Position numbers and translations under genes: made by a program
DNA from: Mycobacterium alsense
Lineage (GTDB): Bacteria > Actinomycetota > Actinomycetes > Mycobacteriales > Mycobacteriaceae
Direction of reading: 5' to 3'
DNA length: 64,000 nt
NCBI RefSeq assembly: GCF_002086635.1
Contig: NZ_MVHD01000008.1
Span: forward strand, 62,001-126,000
The notes under the pieces: generated by a model
Database searches by the model: none
The model's input: only the letters and a program-made list of their open reading frames with translations
Told to the model about the DNA's origin: nothing
Shown here: positions 28,301 to 39,703 of the stretch, piece after piece
Numbering within the stretch: the stretch's first letter is position 1
Layout of the letters: the number at the start of each line of letters is the position of its first letter

Positions 28301-28306
28301 TAAAAT
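28301..28306 (+). promoter_or_regulatory. -10 element of a leaderless cut3 promoter
   Basis: TAAAAT ends 6 nt before the GTG start, with no Shine-Dalgarno sequence between. This geometry is typical of mycobacterial leaderless mRNAs. Confidence 0.6.
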
Positions 28307-28312
28307 TCCGGC

Positions 28313-29179
28313 GTGTCTTCCCACCGGATAGTTCGCTGGGTGGGCCCGGGGGTTTCCGCAGTGCTCACCGCCGCCGGCCTGCTCCTGTCCCCGACCGCGA
28401 CGCCGGTCGCCTCCGCCGACGACTGCCCGGACGTCGAGGTCATCTTCGCGCGCGGCACCAACGAGCCACCGGGCCTGGGCCGGGTGGGCGACGCGTTCGT
28501 CGACGCGCTGCGCCAGCAGACCGGCCTGAACATCCTGCCCTACGGGGTGAACTACGCGGCCAGCAAGCTGCAGCTGCACGGCGGCGACGGCGCCAACGAC
28601 ACCATCGACCGCGTCAAGAAGAGCGTGGAGAAGTGCCCGAACACCCAGATCGTGCTGGGCGGCTACTCGCAGGGCGCCTCGGTGATGGACATCGTGGCGG
28701 GCGTCCCCATCGGCGGCATCAACTGGGGCAGCTCGCTGCCGGCGCAGTACGCCAGCAACATCGCCGCCGTCGCCACCTTCGGTGACATCGCCGACCGGGC
28801 CGGCGGCACGCTGCCGTCCAAGAGCGCGCTGCTGGGGTCCAAGGCGATCGACCTGTGCAACCCCAGCGACCCGATCTGCCATGCGGGTCCGGGCAACGAG
28901 TGGAGCGGCCACACCGAGGGCTACGTGCCCGCCTACACCAACCAGGCGGCGGCGTTCGTGGCGTCCCGGCTGCGTGCGACGACCCCGCAAGCGCCCGGCT
29001 ATGGGCCCCAGTACACGCCGCAGGCGCCCGGCTACGCCCCGCAGGCGCCCGGCTACGCGCCGCAGGCGCCGGGCTACGCCCCGCAGGTCCCCGGGTCCGG
29101 CCCCTCGGTCCCCGGCCCGGGCCCGTCGGTCCCCGCGCCGAGCGCGCCCGCGCCGAACCTGCAAGCGCCCCTGGTCTAA
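28313..29179 (+). CDS. cut3: secreted cutinase-like esterase with repeat tail (Cut3 type)
   Basis: Cutinase-like proteins hydrolyse ester bonds in lipids or polyesters outside the cell. A signal peptide ends near VASADD. The catalytic set is Ser in LGGYSQGAS, Asp in CNPSDPIC and His in SGHTEGY; four Cys are placed for the two family disulfides. After about residue 225 there is a Pro-rich tail with repeated QAPGYAP units and [10 protein letters not shown]. The position beside ESX-4 and a second cutinase matches Rv3451-Rv3452. It has 288 residues, longer than usual because of the tail. Confidence 0.92.
   Translation: MSSHRIVRWVGPGVSAVLTAAGLLLSPTATPVASADDCPDVEVIFARGTNEPPGLGRVGDAFVDALRQQTGLNILPYGVNYAASKLQLHGGDGANDTIDRVKKSVEKCPNTQIVLGGYSQGASVMDIVAGVPIGGINWGSSLPAQYASNIAAVATFGDIADRAGGTLPSKSALLGSKAIDLCNPSDPICHAGPGNEWSGHTEGYVPAYTNQAAAFVASRLRATTPQAPGYGPQYTPQAPGYAPQAPGYAPQAPGYAPQVPGSGPSVPGPGPSVPAPSAPAPNLQAPLV
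29018..29080 (+). repeat. three tandem 21-bp repeats in the cut3 tail
   Basis: Three units of CCGCAGGCGCCCGGCTACGCC (unit quoted with one extra base beyond 20 omitted: CCGCAGGCGCCCGGCTACGC) follow one another with two substitutions, encoding PQAPGYA each time. A degenerate copy flanks each side. The array is in frame and may vary in copy number between strains. Confidence 0.85.
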
Positions 29180-29220
29180 ATCGTTACCGGCGCTTGACCA
29201 TAGGTCCGCAGATCGGTCCG

Positions 29221-29226
29221 TAGCCT
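29221..29226 (+). promoter_or_regulatory. -10 element of a leaderless cut4 promoter
   Basis: TAGCCT (TANNNT) ends 6 nt before the GTG of cut4, and no Shine-Dalgarno sequence is present. The second cutinase can therefore be transcribed independently of the first. Confidence 0.55.
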
Positions 29227-29232
29227 CGTCGT

Positions 29233-29868
29233 GTGAGGCTGATCCGCCTGGCGCTGGCCGTCGCATTCCTCGCGGTGGCAGCGTATTTCGTCGTGCCGAG
29301 GCTGATGCCGCTGGCCTCGGCCTCCTGCCCGGACGTCGAGGTGGTGTTCGCGCGGGGCACCGACGAGCCGCCGGGCGTCGGGCGGGTCGGTCAGGCCTTC
29401 GTCAACTCGCTGCGCCAGCACACCCGCAAAAGCGTTGGCGCGTACGGGGTTAACTACCCGGCCAGCAAGGACTTCCTGGCCGCCGCCGACGGCGCGAACG
29501 ACGCCAGCAACCACGTCCAGCGGATGGCCAACAACTGCCCGAACTCCAAGGTGGTGCTCGGCGGGTATTCGCAGGGCGCCGCCGTCATCGACATCGTCAC
29601 CGCCGCACCGCTGCCGGGCTTCGGCTTTCATCAGCCGCTGCCCGCCAAGGCCGCCGACCACGTCGCCGCCGTCGCGCTGTTCGGCAACCCTTCGGCCCGC
29701 GCGGGCGGGTTGATGAGCGCGCTCACACCGGATTTCAGTGGCAAGACCATCGACCTGTGCAACACGGGCGACCCGATCTGCTCCAACGGCAACAAGTGGA
29801 GCGCGCACCTGGGCTACGTGCCCGGGCTGACCAACCAGGCCGCGGCCTTCGTCTCGGGCCGCGTCTAG
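29233..29868 (+). CDS. cut4: secreted cutinase-like esterase (Cut4 type)
   Basis: This second cutinase shares the layout of the neighbour: a signal peptide ([19 protein letters not shown]), the start motif [19 protein letters not shown], nucleophile LGGYSQGAA, acid CNTGDPIC and base His in SAHLGYVPG. It has 211 residues and no repeat tail. The two cutinases are clearly related and arose by tandem duplication. The stop TAG shares the CTAG palindrome with the truA stop on the opposite strand. Confidence 0.92.
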   Translation: MRLIRLALAVAFLAVAAYFVVPRLMPLASASCPDVEVVFARGTDEPPGVGRVGQAFVNSLRQHTRKSVGAYGVNYPASKDFLAAADGANDASNHVQRMANNCPNSKVVLGGYSQGAAVIDIVTAAPLPGFGFHQPLPAKAADHVAAVALFGNPSARAGGLMSALTPDFSGKTIDLCNTGDPICSNGNKWSAHLGYVPGLTNQAAAFVSGRV

Positions 29869-30728
29869 TCTCGCGTGCGCAGATCCCGGGTGATCAACGT
29901 CCGCGCGGCCAGCTGGTCGTCGGGCGGGTAGTCGACGCCGACCAGCGTCAGCCCGTGCGGGGGCGCGGCGGCGAAGTCGCTCGATCGGTCCGTGGCCGAA
30001 AGCAATTGGCGGCACCAGGAGGGCGGGCGCCGGTGCTCGCCGACGGCCAGCAGGGCACCGACCAGCGAGCGCACCATCGACCAGCAGAACGCGTCGGCGG
30101 TGACGTGGGCGGTGATCAGGTCGCCCTCGCGCGACCAGTCCAGCCGCTGCAGGTCGCGGATGGTGGTGGCGTTCTCACGGTGCCGGCAGAAGGCCGCGAA
30201 GTCGTGCAGCCCCACCAGGTCTCGCGACGCGGCGGCCATCGCGTCGAGGTCCAGCGGCCGCGGCCAGGCGGTGACGTAGCGCGCCCGCTGCGGCTCCACG
30301 CCGTAGGGCGCCGTCGACAGCCGGTAGACGTAGTGCCGGCGCAGGGCGGAGAACCGGGCGTCGAAACCCGCTGGGGCGCGGGCGATGTCGAGCACGCGCA
30401 CGTCGGCGGGCAGGAACCGCCCGAGCCGGCGCAGCAGCGGCAGGAATTCGGGCTCCCCGTCGCGCGGCGCGCGCGGGTACGCGTTGGGCAGTGCGTCGGC
30501 GGGCACGTCGACGTGGGCGACCTGACCGGTGGCGTGAACCCCCGTGTCGGTGCGCCCGGCGGCGCGCAACCGCACCGGAACGCGGAAAACCGTCGTCAGC
30601 GCCTCGTCGAGGACGCCGGCGACGGTCCGCTGCCCGGCCTGCGCTGCCCAGCCCGCGAAATCGGTTCCGTCGTAGGCGATGTGCAGCCGCAGACGGACCT
30701 GAAAACCCGGGTCGTTAACTCTCGTCAG
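29865..30728 (-). CDS. truA: tRNA pseudouridine synthase TruA with non-standard start
   Basis: TruA makes pseudouridine at tRNA positions 38-40. The catalytic Asp lies in [43 protein letters not shown] and [14 protein letters not shown] are all intact. The conserved N-terminal [10 protein letters not shown] segment lies in a frame that opens after a TGA at 30738-30740 and contains no ATG, GTG or TTG before it. The first GTG, at 30575, would delete about 50 conserved residues. CTG at 30728 is taken as the start, overlapping rplQ by 14 bp. A sequencing indel cannot be excluded. Confidence 0.85.
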   Translation of the reverse strand: MTRVNDPGFQVRLRLHIAYDGTDFAGWAAQAGQRTVAGVLDEALTTVFRVPVRLRAAGRTDTGVHATGQVAHVDVPADALPNAYPRAPRDGEPEFLPLLRRLGRFLPADVRVLDIARAPAGFDARFSALRRHYVYRLSTAPYGVEPQRARYVTAWPRPLDLDAMAAASRDLVGLHDFAAFCRHRENATTIRDLQRLDWSREGDLITAHVTADAFCWSMVRSLVGALLAVGEHRRPPSWCRQLLSATDRSSDFAAAPPHGLTLVGVDYPPDDQLAARTLITRDLRTRD

Positions 30729-31356
30729 CCTCGTCGTTCACTTCGGCGGCCTCGGCCTCGGCCCTCGCCGCCACGGCCTCGTCATGCTTTTCCTCAGCGG
30801 CAGCCTCGGCGTCGGTGGCCTCGGTCTCCGTGGCCTCGGTATCCGCCGGCTCGGTGACTTCCGAGACGTCGTCGGCCGTCGGGCCCTCGGCCGCCTCCGG
30901 CTCGACGGCCGCCTGCGGCGCCGCAGCCGCGGCCACCGGCGCATCCACCTTCTTGGAAGCCTTCACCCGGCGCGCCCGATCCGCCTCCGACGTCACCGTC
31001 TTCTCCCGCACCAGCTCGATCACGGCCATCGGGGCGTTGTCGCCCTTGCGCGCCTCGACCTTGATGATGCGGGTGTAGCCGCCGTCGCGGTCGGCGAAGA
31101 ACGGCCCGATCTCCTCGAACAGGGTGTGCACCACGTCCTTGTCGCGGATCTTCTTCAGCACCTCGCGACGGTTGTGCAGCGTGCCCTTCTTGGCGTGGGT
31201 GATCAGCTTCTCCGCGTACGGCCGCAACGCCCGAGCCTTGGGCTCGGTCGTCTTGATCCGGCCGTGCTCGAACAGCGAGGTGGCCAGGTTGGCCAGCAGG
31301 GCCTTCTGGTGCGAAGACGACCCGCCGAGGCGGGGGCCCTTGGTGGGCTTGGGCAT
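30715..31356 (-). CDS. rplQ: 50S ribosomal protein L17 with long acidic tail
   Basis: The first 120 residues are canonical L17 ([21 protein letters not shown], split: [20 protein letters not shown] then [38 protein letters not shown]). They are followed by about 90 residues rich in Ala, Glu and Asp. The total of 213 is well above the 120-130 of most bacteria and longer than the 180 of M. tuberculosis as recalled. The gene follows rpoA after 67 bp and truA overlaps its end. Confidence 0.97.
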   Translation of the reverse strand: MPKPTKGPRLGGSSSHQKALLANLATSLFEHGRIKTTEPKARALRPYAEKLITHAKKGTLHNRREVLKKIRDKDVVHTLFEEIGPFFADRDGGYTRIIKVEARKGDNAPMAVIELVREKTVTSEADRARRVKASKKVDAPVAAAAAPQAAVEPEAAEGPTADDVSEVTEPADTEATETEATDAEAAAEEKHDEAVAARAEAEAAEVNDEADES

Positions 31357-31423
31357 TGCGCTATCTCCTAAGTGGGGCCGACCCCCGTATCAGGTAGGGC
31401 CGGGACGGACTTGTGGTGTTGTG

Positions 31424-32497
<1,074 letters not shown>

Positions 32498-32596
32498 CTA
32501 TTTGATGCCGCTTGGTTGTCCCGCTCCGACCCGCTGCGCCCGGCTTCGCCGCGCTTGCGATCGTCGCGAGACCTGCACCGGTTGGTACAGGGGGTC

Positions 32597-33202
32597 TTAC
32601 TTCGAGTAGTACTCGACGATCAGCTGCTCGGTGAGCGGGACGTCGATCTGGGCGCGCTCCGGCAGCTGATGGATCAGGATGCGCTGGCGTTCCCCGACCA
32701 CCTGCAGCCAGCTCGGGATCGGACGGTCACCCGCGGTCTCCCGCGCGATCTGGAACGGCACGGAGTTCAGCGAGTTGTCCCGCACGTCGATGATGTCGTA
32801 CTGCGACACCCGGTAGCTGGGGACGTCGACGCGCACGCCGTTGACCGTGAAGTGGCCGTGGGTGACCAGCTGGCGGGCCATCCGCCGGGTGCGGGCCAGC
32901 CCGGCGCGGTAGACGACGTTGTCCAGCCGGCTTTCGAGGATGCGCAGCAGTTCCTCACCGGTCTTGCCGGGCTGACGCACGGCCTCTTCGTAGTAGCGGC
33001 GGAACTGCTTTTCCATCACGCCGTAGGTGAAGCGGGCCTTCTGCTTCTCCTGTAGCTGCAGCAGGTACTCGCTCTCCTTGATCCGCGCGCGGCCGTGCTG
33101 GCCCGGCGGGTAGGGGCGCTTCTCGAACGCCTGGTCCCCACCGACGAGGTCGGTGCGCAGCCGGCGCGATTTGCGGGTGACGGGTCCGGTGTAACGAGCC
33201 AT
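32597..33202 (-). CDS. rpsD: 30S ribosomal protein S4
   Basis: S4 nucleates 16S rRNA folding and, in enteric bacteria, represses the alpha operon. The 201 residues include MARYTGPVTRKSRRL, YPPGQHGRARIKESEY, LLQLQEKQKAR and the S4 RNA-binding domain LDNVVYRAGLARTRRMARQL with HGHFTVNG. No zinc-binding Cys cluster is present, which marks the Cys-less form. It lies 24 bp after rpsK. Confidence 0.98.
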   Translation of the reverse strand: MARYTGPVTRKSRRLRTDLVGGDQAFEKRPYPPGQHGRARIKESEYLLQLQEKQKARFTYGVMEKQFRRYYEEAVRQPGKTGEELLRILESRLDNVVYRAGLARTRRMARQLVTHGHFTVNGVRVDVPSYRVSQYDIIDVRDNSLNSVPFQIARETAGDRPIPSWLQVVGERQRILIHQLPERAQIDVPLTEQLIVEYYSK

Positions 33203-33226
33203 GGGGTTCTGGGTCTCCTGACGCTT

Positions 33227-33643
33227 CTAGACGCGCCGACGCTTGGGCGGGCGGACGCCGTTGTGCGGCTGGGGGGTGACATCGGAGATCGCGCCGACCT
33301 CCAGGCCCGCGGCCTGCAGCGACCGGATCGCGGTCTCCCGGCCCGAGCCGGGCCCCTTGACGAACACGTCGACCTTGCGCACCCCGTGCTCCTGGGCCTT
33401 GCGCGCCGCGTTCTCGGCGGCCAGCTGGGCGGCGAACGGGGTCGACTTGCGCGAGCCCTTGAAGCCGACGTGGCCCGACGACGCCCAGGCGATGACGTTG
33501 CCCTGCGGGTCGGTGATCGTCACGATCGTGTTGTTGAAGGTGCTCTTGATGTGCGCGGCGCCGTGCGGGACGTTCTTCTTTTCCCGACGGCGGGTCTTCT
33601 GACCCTTCTTGGCGCTGCCTGCGGCTTTCTTGGCGGGTGGCAT
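33227..33643 (-). CDS. rpsK: 30S ribosomal protein S11
   Basis: S11 is part of the 30S platform at the mRNA exit. Conserved text: [61 protein letters not shown] and the C-terminus [16 protein letters not shown]. The length of 138 residues is usual. It begins 3 bp after rpsM. Confidence 0.98.
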   Translation of the reverse strand: MPPAKKAAGSAKKGQKTRRREKKNVPHGAAHIKSTFNNTIVTITDPQGNVIAWASSGHVGFKGSRKSTPFAAQLAAENAARKAQEHGVRKVDVFVKGPGSGRETAIRSLQAAGLEVGAISDVTPQPHNGVRPPKRRRV

Positions 33644-33646
33644 CGG

Positions 33647-34021
33647 TTACCTGGCCTTCTTCTTGCCTGCGATGGTGCGCTTGGGGCCCTTGCGGGTCCG
33701 CGCGTTGGTCTTGGTCCGCTGGCCGCGCACCGGCAGGCCGCGGCGGTGCCGCAGGCCCTGGTAGCAACCGATCTCGATCTTGCGGCGGATGTCGGCCTGC
33801 ACCTCCCGGCGCAGGTCGCCCTCCACCTTCAGGTTGGCCTCGATGTAGTCACGCAGGTGGGTCACCTGGTCGTCGGTGAGGTCGCGGGTGCGCAGATCCT
33901 TGTCGATGCCGGTGGCCGCCAGAATCTCGTTCGAGCGGGTGCGGCCGATGCCGAAGATGTACGTCAGCGCGATCTCCATCCGCTTGTCGCGCGGGAGATC
34001 GACGCCTACTAGTCGAGCCAT
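33647..34021 (-). CDS. rpsM: 30S ribosomal protein S13
   Basis: S13 sits in the 30S head and contacts the 50S subunit and tRNAs. It has 124 residues with [54 protein letters not shown] and the basic tail. It opens the S13-S11-S4-alpha-L17 run. The 179-bp gap upstream, after rpmJ, contains a structured hairpin. Confidence 0.98.
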   Translation of the reverse strand: MARLVGVDLPRDKRMEIALTYIFGIGRTRSNEILAATGIDKDLRTRDLTDDQVTHLRDYIEANLKVEGDLRREVQADIRRKIEIGCYQGLRHRRGLPVRGQRTKTNARTRKGPKRTIAGKKKAR

Positions 34022-34121
34022 AGGTGGCGTGTCCTCTTTCTAGGCGGAGGTCTGTTCCCAGTCCGTTCCCGACCCCCGACAAAGATCGAGGGGCGGGGCC
34101 CGGCCTCCGTCCGGGCGTGGA

Positions 34122-34156
34122 TGAGCGGCCCATCTCTAACAGATGCCAGCCGCTCA
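34122..34156 (-). promoter_or_regulatory. rpsM: two-tier hairpin in the rpsM leader
   Basis: TGAGCGG pairs with CCGCTCA (7 bp), and inside it CATCT pairs with AGATG across a CTAAC loop. It lies about 100 nt upstream of rpsM in an otherwise gene-free 179-bp gap. In E. coli the rpsM leader is the S4 autoregulation site for the same gene set, so a control or processing role is possible. Confidence 0.4.
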
Positions 34157-34200
34157 CTGGTGCTGGGAGGTCTGCATTCAGTTGTGTAGGCCGAAGCCTG

Positions 34201-34314
34201 CTAACCCTGCCGCTGCTTGTGGCGCGGGTCGGAGCAGATCACCATGACCCGCCCATGCCGACGGATCACCCTGCACTTGTCGCAGATCGGCTTGACGCTC
34301 GGGTTCACCTTCAC
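34201..34314 (-). CDS. rpmJ: 50S ribosomal protein L36
   Basis: The 37-residue product reads [20 protein letters not shown] followed by [17 protein letters not shown]. The zinc ligands of the C+ form (C-x2-C, C and H) are present. It uses a GTG start and lies 32 bp after infA. It is the standard actinobacterial infA-rpmJ arrangement. Confidence 0.97.
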
Positions 34315-34346
34315 GGCTGTTCTCGGTCCTGTTCTCGTTCGTGTTC

Positions 34347-34568
34347 TTACTTGTACCGGTAGACGATGCGGCCCCGGGACAGGTCGTAGGGAGACAACTC
34401 CACCACCACCCGGTCCTCGGGCAGGATGCGGATGTAGTGCTGCCGCATCTTGCCGCTGATGTGGGCGAGCACCTTGTGGCCGTTCTCCAGCTCAATGCGG
34501 AACATCGCATTGGGCAGGGGCTCGACCACGCGGCCCTCGACCTCGATGGCACCGTCCTTTTTGGCCAT
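34347..34568 (-). CDS. infA: translation initiation factor IF-1
   Basis: IF-1 occupies the ribosomal A site during initiation. The 73-residue S1/OB-fold protein reads [20 protein letters not shown], then [20 protein letters not shown] and [20 protein letters not shown], ending with RGRIVYRYK. It is the first gene of the alpha operon here. A candidate promoter lies about 160 bp upstream. Confidence 0.98.
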
Positions 34569-34727
34569 ACTTCGCAGAAATCCTCGTCATTCGTTGCGTT
34601 CGCTCAGCGCCCGTTCGGCACGCCACCATTCACCCCGACTTCAAACGTGAGCCGGTGGCAGAAATTCCCGGAATTTCAGAGGGCTGGGCACGCAAAAAGT
34701 CGGCACGGGAAGCCGTACCGTCGTCCC

Positions 34728-34757
34728 ACCTTACCCGCATCGCCGCAGTCGGCGCAA
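34728..34757 (-). promoter_or_regulatory. infA: candidate sigma-A promoter of the infA-rpoA operon
   Basis: TTGCGC (34752-34757), an 18-nt spacer and TAAGGT (34728-34733) lie on the minus strand in the 233-bp gap upstream of infA. The -35 directly follows the T-tract of the kinase terminator. The leader would be about 150 nt. Confidence 0.5.
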
Positions 34758-34777
34758 AAACGCCCGGCAGTCCGGGC
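34755..34777 (-). terminator. intrinsic terminator of the PknD-like kinase gene
   Basis: On the minus strand GCCCGG-ACTG-CCGGGC is followed by G and five T residues. It lies 25-47 bp after the kinase stop. This is a classic stem plus U-tract, which is uncommon in mycobacteria, and it separates the kinase from the ribosomal operon. Confidence 0.75.
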
Positions 34778-34801
34778 CTCGGTCAGGGGTTATGCCCGCC
34801 C

Positions 34802-36754
34802 CTATTCTTGCCGCAGTGCCAGGACCTTGTTGTTGTGGCCCGCGACATACACCGTGCCGTTGTTGTCGACCGCCAGGCCCCAGGGGTAGTCGAGGCCGGT
34901 GAAGGGCAGTATGACCTGCTGGTTCGAGCCCGCGGGCAGCTTGAGCGCGCGATTGCCCGCGCTGTCGGTGACGTAGACGGCGCCCTCCCGGTCCAGCGTC
35001 ACACCGCCCGGATCCGACAGGCCGGTGAACGGCACGGTGGACTCGATGTTCGAGCGAGGGTCCAGCACCAGCACCCGATTGTTGCCGCCGTCCGCGACGT
35101 AGATGCTGCCGTTGTCGGCCACCACCAATCCGGTCGGGGCGTTCAGGCCGCTGAAGGGCAGGACGCGTTGCCTGTTCGAGCCCTGGTTGAGCGCGACCAC
35201 CCGGTTCTTGGCGGTGTCGGTGACGTAGACGGTGCGGGCGCTGTCCACCGTCAGGCCCGTCGGCTGGTCGAGGTCGCTGAAGGGCAGCGGGGTCGGCTGC
35301 CTCGACCCGGCACGCAGCACCAGCACGCGCTTGTTGCCGGAATCGTTGACGTAGACGTTGCCGGTGTTGTCCGCCGTCACCCCGGTCGGATAGCTCAGGC
35401 CCTCGAAGGGCAGCTCCACCGGGGTCGTCGAGCCCGCGGACAACGCCAGTATCCGGTTGTGCAGGGTGTCGGCGACGTACACCGTGCCGCCGTTGCCGAC
35501 CGAGAGCCCCTGCGGCTCGCGCAGCCCGGTGAACGGCAGAGTCGTCTGCCGCGAATCGTCGCCGTTCGACCCGAAGACGCCGAAGACGCCGAAGGCGGCC
35601 AACCCCGCGACGACGGCGGCGACGGTCGCCAGGGCCGCCGCCGAGATGACGGCGGGTTTCCGGCGCCACCACCGCGCGCGCGCCGGTCCGCCGGGCGGCC
35701 GGTCGGCGAAGGGCCCGGGCACCGCCTGGGGTTGGGGGCGCGGGTGCGCGCCGGGGGTGGGCACCGAGTACCGGACCGTGGCGCCCCCTTCCTGCGGGGC
35801 CGGCGGGTAGCCGCGACCGTAGTACCGCCCGTGGGCCGGCGTCGACGGGATCGACGGGAACGGGTCCGACGGTGGTCCCCAGTCCGGGGGCCGCGGCGGC
35901 AGGGGGATGGGCGCGGTGATGGCATTGCGGGCCGCTCGCGCCAACTCCACGGTGGTGTCGTAGCGGTCACCGGGCACCTTGGCCATGCCCTTGGCGATGA
36001 CGCCGTCGAGGCTTCGCGGCACCTCGGGCCGGACGACCGATGGGCGCGGTGGCGGCTTGACGAGGTGGTTGCTGACCTGCTGCTCCAGGCTTTCGCCGGG
36101 GAAGGCGTGCTGGGCGGTCAAGCACTCATACAGCACGCACGTCAACGCGTAGATGTCCGAACGGGAGTCGATCGGCGGCGCACCGGGCTCTTGGGTCTTG
36201 AAGCGTTCCGGGGCCATGTAGCGGAACGTGCCGATCACGTCCCCGACCGTGGTCAGATTCCGCTCCCCCGCCGCGATGGCGATGCCGAAGTCGATCAGGT
36301 AGGCATAGTCGTCGTCGTCGACCAGGATGTTGGAGGGCTTGACGTCCCGGTGCAGCAGCCCCTCCTTGTGCGCGGAGTGCAGAGCCTTGGCGATCTGATC
36401 GATGACGTGCACCGCCCGGGCCGGCGGCAGTGGGCCGTCGCGCAGGATCGACTGGAGGTCTCGGCCCTCGATCAGCGCCATGTCCACGAACAGGCGTCCG
36501 TCGATTTCCCCGTGGGTGTGAATCGGCACGACGTGCGGGCTCCTCAACCGCGCGGCCGCATGGGCCTCGCGACGGAACCGCTGCTGAAAGATCTCGTCCT
36601 GGGAGATATCGGAGGGCAATATCTTGATCGCGACGATTCTGTCGATGACGGTGTCGTGGGCCCGCCATACCTCGCCCATGCCGCCGCGACCCAGCAAGTC
36701 GATCAGCTCGTAGTTTCCGAAGGTCGTTCCCTGCAACAAGCGCTCCCACAACAA
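34802..36754 (-). CDS. PknD-like transmembrane Ser/Thr kinase with NHL beta-propeller
   Basis: The kinase domain (about residues 14-275) has the Gly loop LGRGGMGEVW, Lys44 in VAIK, catalytic Asp137 in HRDVKPSN, DFG at 155-157 and the activation segment NLTTVGDVIGTFRYMAPERF. A Pro-rich juxtamembrane linker and one membrane segment (AVISAAALATVAAVVAGLAA) follow. The C-terminus is a six-bladed extracellular propeller of repeats like LPFTGL..P.GL.VD..G.VYV. This is the PknD architecture. In M. tuberculosis pknD lies beside phosphate-transport genes, so this is a paralogue or a different placement. TTG at 36754 is the best start seen. Confidence 0.9.
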   Translation of the reverse strand: MLWERLLQGTTFGNYELIDLLGRGGMGEVWRAHDTVIDRIVAIKILPSDISQDEIFQQRFRREAHAAARLRSPHVVPIHTHGEIDGRLFVDMALIEGRDLQSILRDGPLPPARAVHVIDQIAKALHSAHKEGLLHRDVKPSNILVDDDDYAYLIDFGIAIAAGERNLTTVGDVIGTFRYMAPERFKTQEPGAPPIDSRSDIYALTCVLYECLTAQHAFPGESLEQQVSNHLVKPPPRPSVVRPEVPRSLDGVIAKGMAKVPGDRYDTTVELARAARNAITAPIPLPPRPPDWGPPSDPFPSIPSTPAHGRYYGRGYPPAPQEGGATVRYSVPTPGAHPRPQPQAVPGPFADRPPGGPARARWWRRKPAVISAAALATVAAVVAGLAAFGVFGVFGSNGDDSRQTTLPFTGLREPQGLSVGNGGTVYVADTLHNRILALSAGSTTPVELPFEGLSYPTGVTADNTGNVYVNDSGNKRVLVLRAGSRQPTPLPFSDLDQPTGLTVDSARTVYVTDTAKNRVVALNQGSNRQRVLPFSGLNAPTGLVVADNGSIYVADGGNNRVLVLDPRSNIESTVPFTGLSDPGGVTLDREGAVYVTDSAGNRALKLPAGSNQQVILPFTGLDYPWGLAVDNNGTVYVAGHNNKVLALRQE

Positions 36755-36800
36755 CTGGTCAAACTCATCGAGTCCCAGGCTAGTGGCGCGGGAATGCGAA

Positions 36801-36812
36801 AATTCGCGAATT
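36801..36812. promoter_or_regulatory. perfect palindrome upstream of the kinase gene
   Basis: AATTCGCGAATT is a perfect 12-bp palindrome 47 bp upstream of the kinase start, in the divergent gap with the oxidoreductase gene. Next to it is an unusually AT-rich patch (36821-36862) with poly-T and poly-A. It is a candidate operator. Confidence 0.4.
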
Positions 36813-36927
36813 CACCGGGTAATTTTTCCAAGCCCATTGTTTTTTTCCGCAAAAACTGCGTCGCGAGCGGGGCAATCGGCGGGCCTGGGCAGGAATAGCG
36901 CGGGCCCGGCGGCGGGTTGGAGCAACC

Positions 36928-37785
36928 ATGACCGATGCTCAAGCCACTGGCTCCCCGTCAAGCCCGTCCCTCGGCCGGTTCGGATCCTTCGGACGCGGCG
37001 TGACCCCCCAGCAGGCCAGGGAGATCGAAGCCCTGGGCTACGGCGCCGTCTGGGTGGGCGGTTCGCCGCCCGCCGAGCTCGCGTGGGTCGAGCCCATCCT
37101 CGAGGCGACGACGACCCTGCAGGTGGCCACCGGCATCGTCAACATCTGGACGGCGGCGGCCAAGCCGGTGGCCGACTCGTTTCACCGCATCGACAAGGCC
37201 TACCCGGGCCGCTTCCTGCTGGGCATCGGCGTCGGCCATCCCGAGGCGCACAGCGAGTACCGCAAGCCCTTCGACGCGCTGACGCAGTATTTGGACCAGC
37301 TCGACGAGTACGGCGTGCCGGCCAACCGGCGCGTGGTGGCGGCGCTGGGACCCCGCGTGCTCAAGCTGTCGGCCGAGCGCAGCGCGGGTGCGCACCCCTA
37401 CCTGACCACCCCCGAGCACACCGCGCGCGCCCGCGAGCTGATCGGCCCGTCGGCGTTCCTGGCGCCCGAACACAAGGTGGTGCTGACCACCGACGCCGAC
37501 AAGGCCCGCGCGGTCGGCCGGCGGGCGCTGGACATCTATTTCAACCTCGCCAACTACCGCAACAACTGGAAGCGGCTCGGCTACTCCGACGAGGAGGTCA
37601 CCCGCCCCGGCAGCGACCGCCTGGTCGACGCGCTGGTCGCCTACGGCACGCCCGACGAGATCGCCGCGCGGCTCAAACAGCACCTCGACGCGGGCGCCAA
37701 CCACGTGCCCGTGCAGGTCCTCACCAAGGATGAAAACCTGGTTTCGGCCCTGGCCGACTTGGCGGGGCCGCTGGGGCTGACCTAG
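36928..37785 (+). CDS. LLM-class F420-dependent oxidoreductase (Rv3463-like)
   Basis: This is a 285-residue luciferase-like TIM-barrel protein expected to use F420. Key segments: LGYGAVWVGGSPPAELAWVE, VATGIVNIWTA, GRFLLGIGVGHPEAH and HPYLTTPEHT. ATG has GGAG 5 nt upstream. The length and neighbourhood beside rmlB match Rv3463. The paralogue follows after 26 bp on the same strand, so the two form an operon. The substrate is unknown. Confidence 0.9.
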   Translation: MTDAQATGSPSSPSLGRFGSFGRGVTPQQAREIEALGYGAVWVGGSPPAELAWVEPILEATTTLQVATGIVNIWTAAAKPVADSFHRIDKAYPGRFLLGIGVGHPEAHSEYRKPFDALTQYLDQLDEYGVPANRRVVAALGPRVLKLSAERSAGAHPYLTTPEHTARARELIGPSAFLAPEHKVVLTTDADKARAVGRRALDIYFNLANYRNNWKRLGYSDEEVTRPGSDRLVDALVAYGTPDEIAARLKQHLDAGANHVPVQVLTKDENLVSALADLAGPLGLT

Positions 37786-37811
37786 CACGCGGACCTTCGA
37801 GGGGGACCAGG

Positions 37812-39702
<1,891 letters not shown>

Positions 39703-39703
39703 C

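Noticed and set aside
28226-29266. Long N-terminal extension of eccB4 across the cut3 gene
   Set aside because: It is the antisense shadow of cut3; known EccB4 proteins are about 470 residues and start just before the VGGYRFLLRR segment.
36703-36942. Short frame starting at an ATG just upstream of the kinase (MSLTSCCGSACC...)
   Set aside because: It is in a different frame from the kinase and would not encode the conserved kinase N-terminus.
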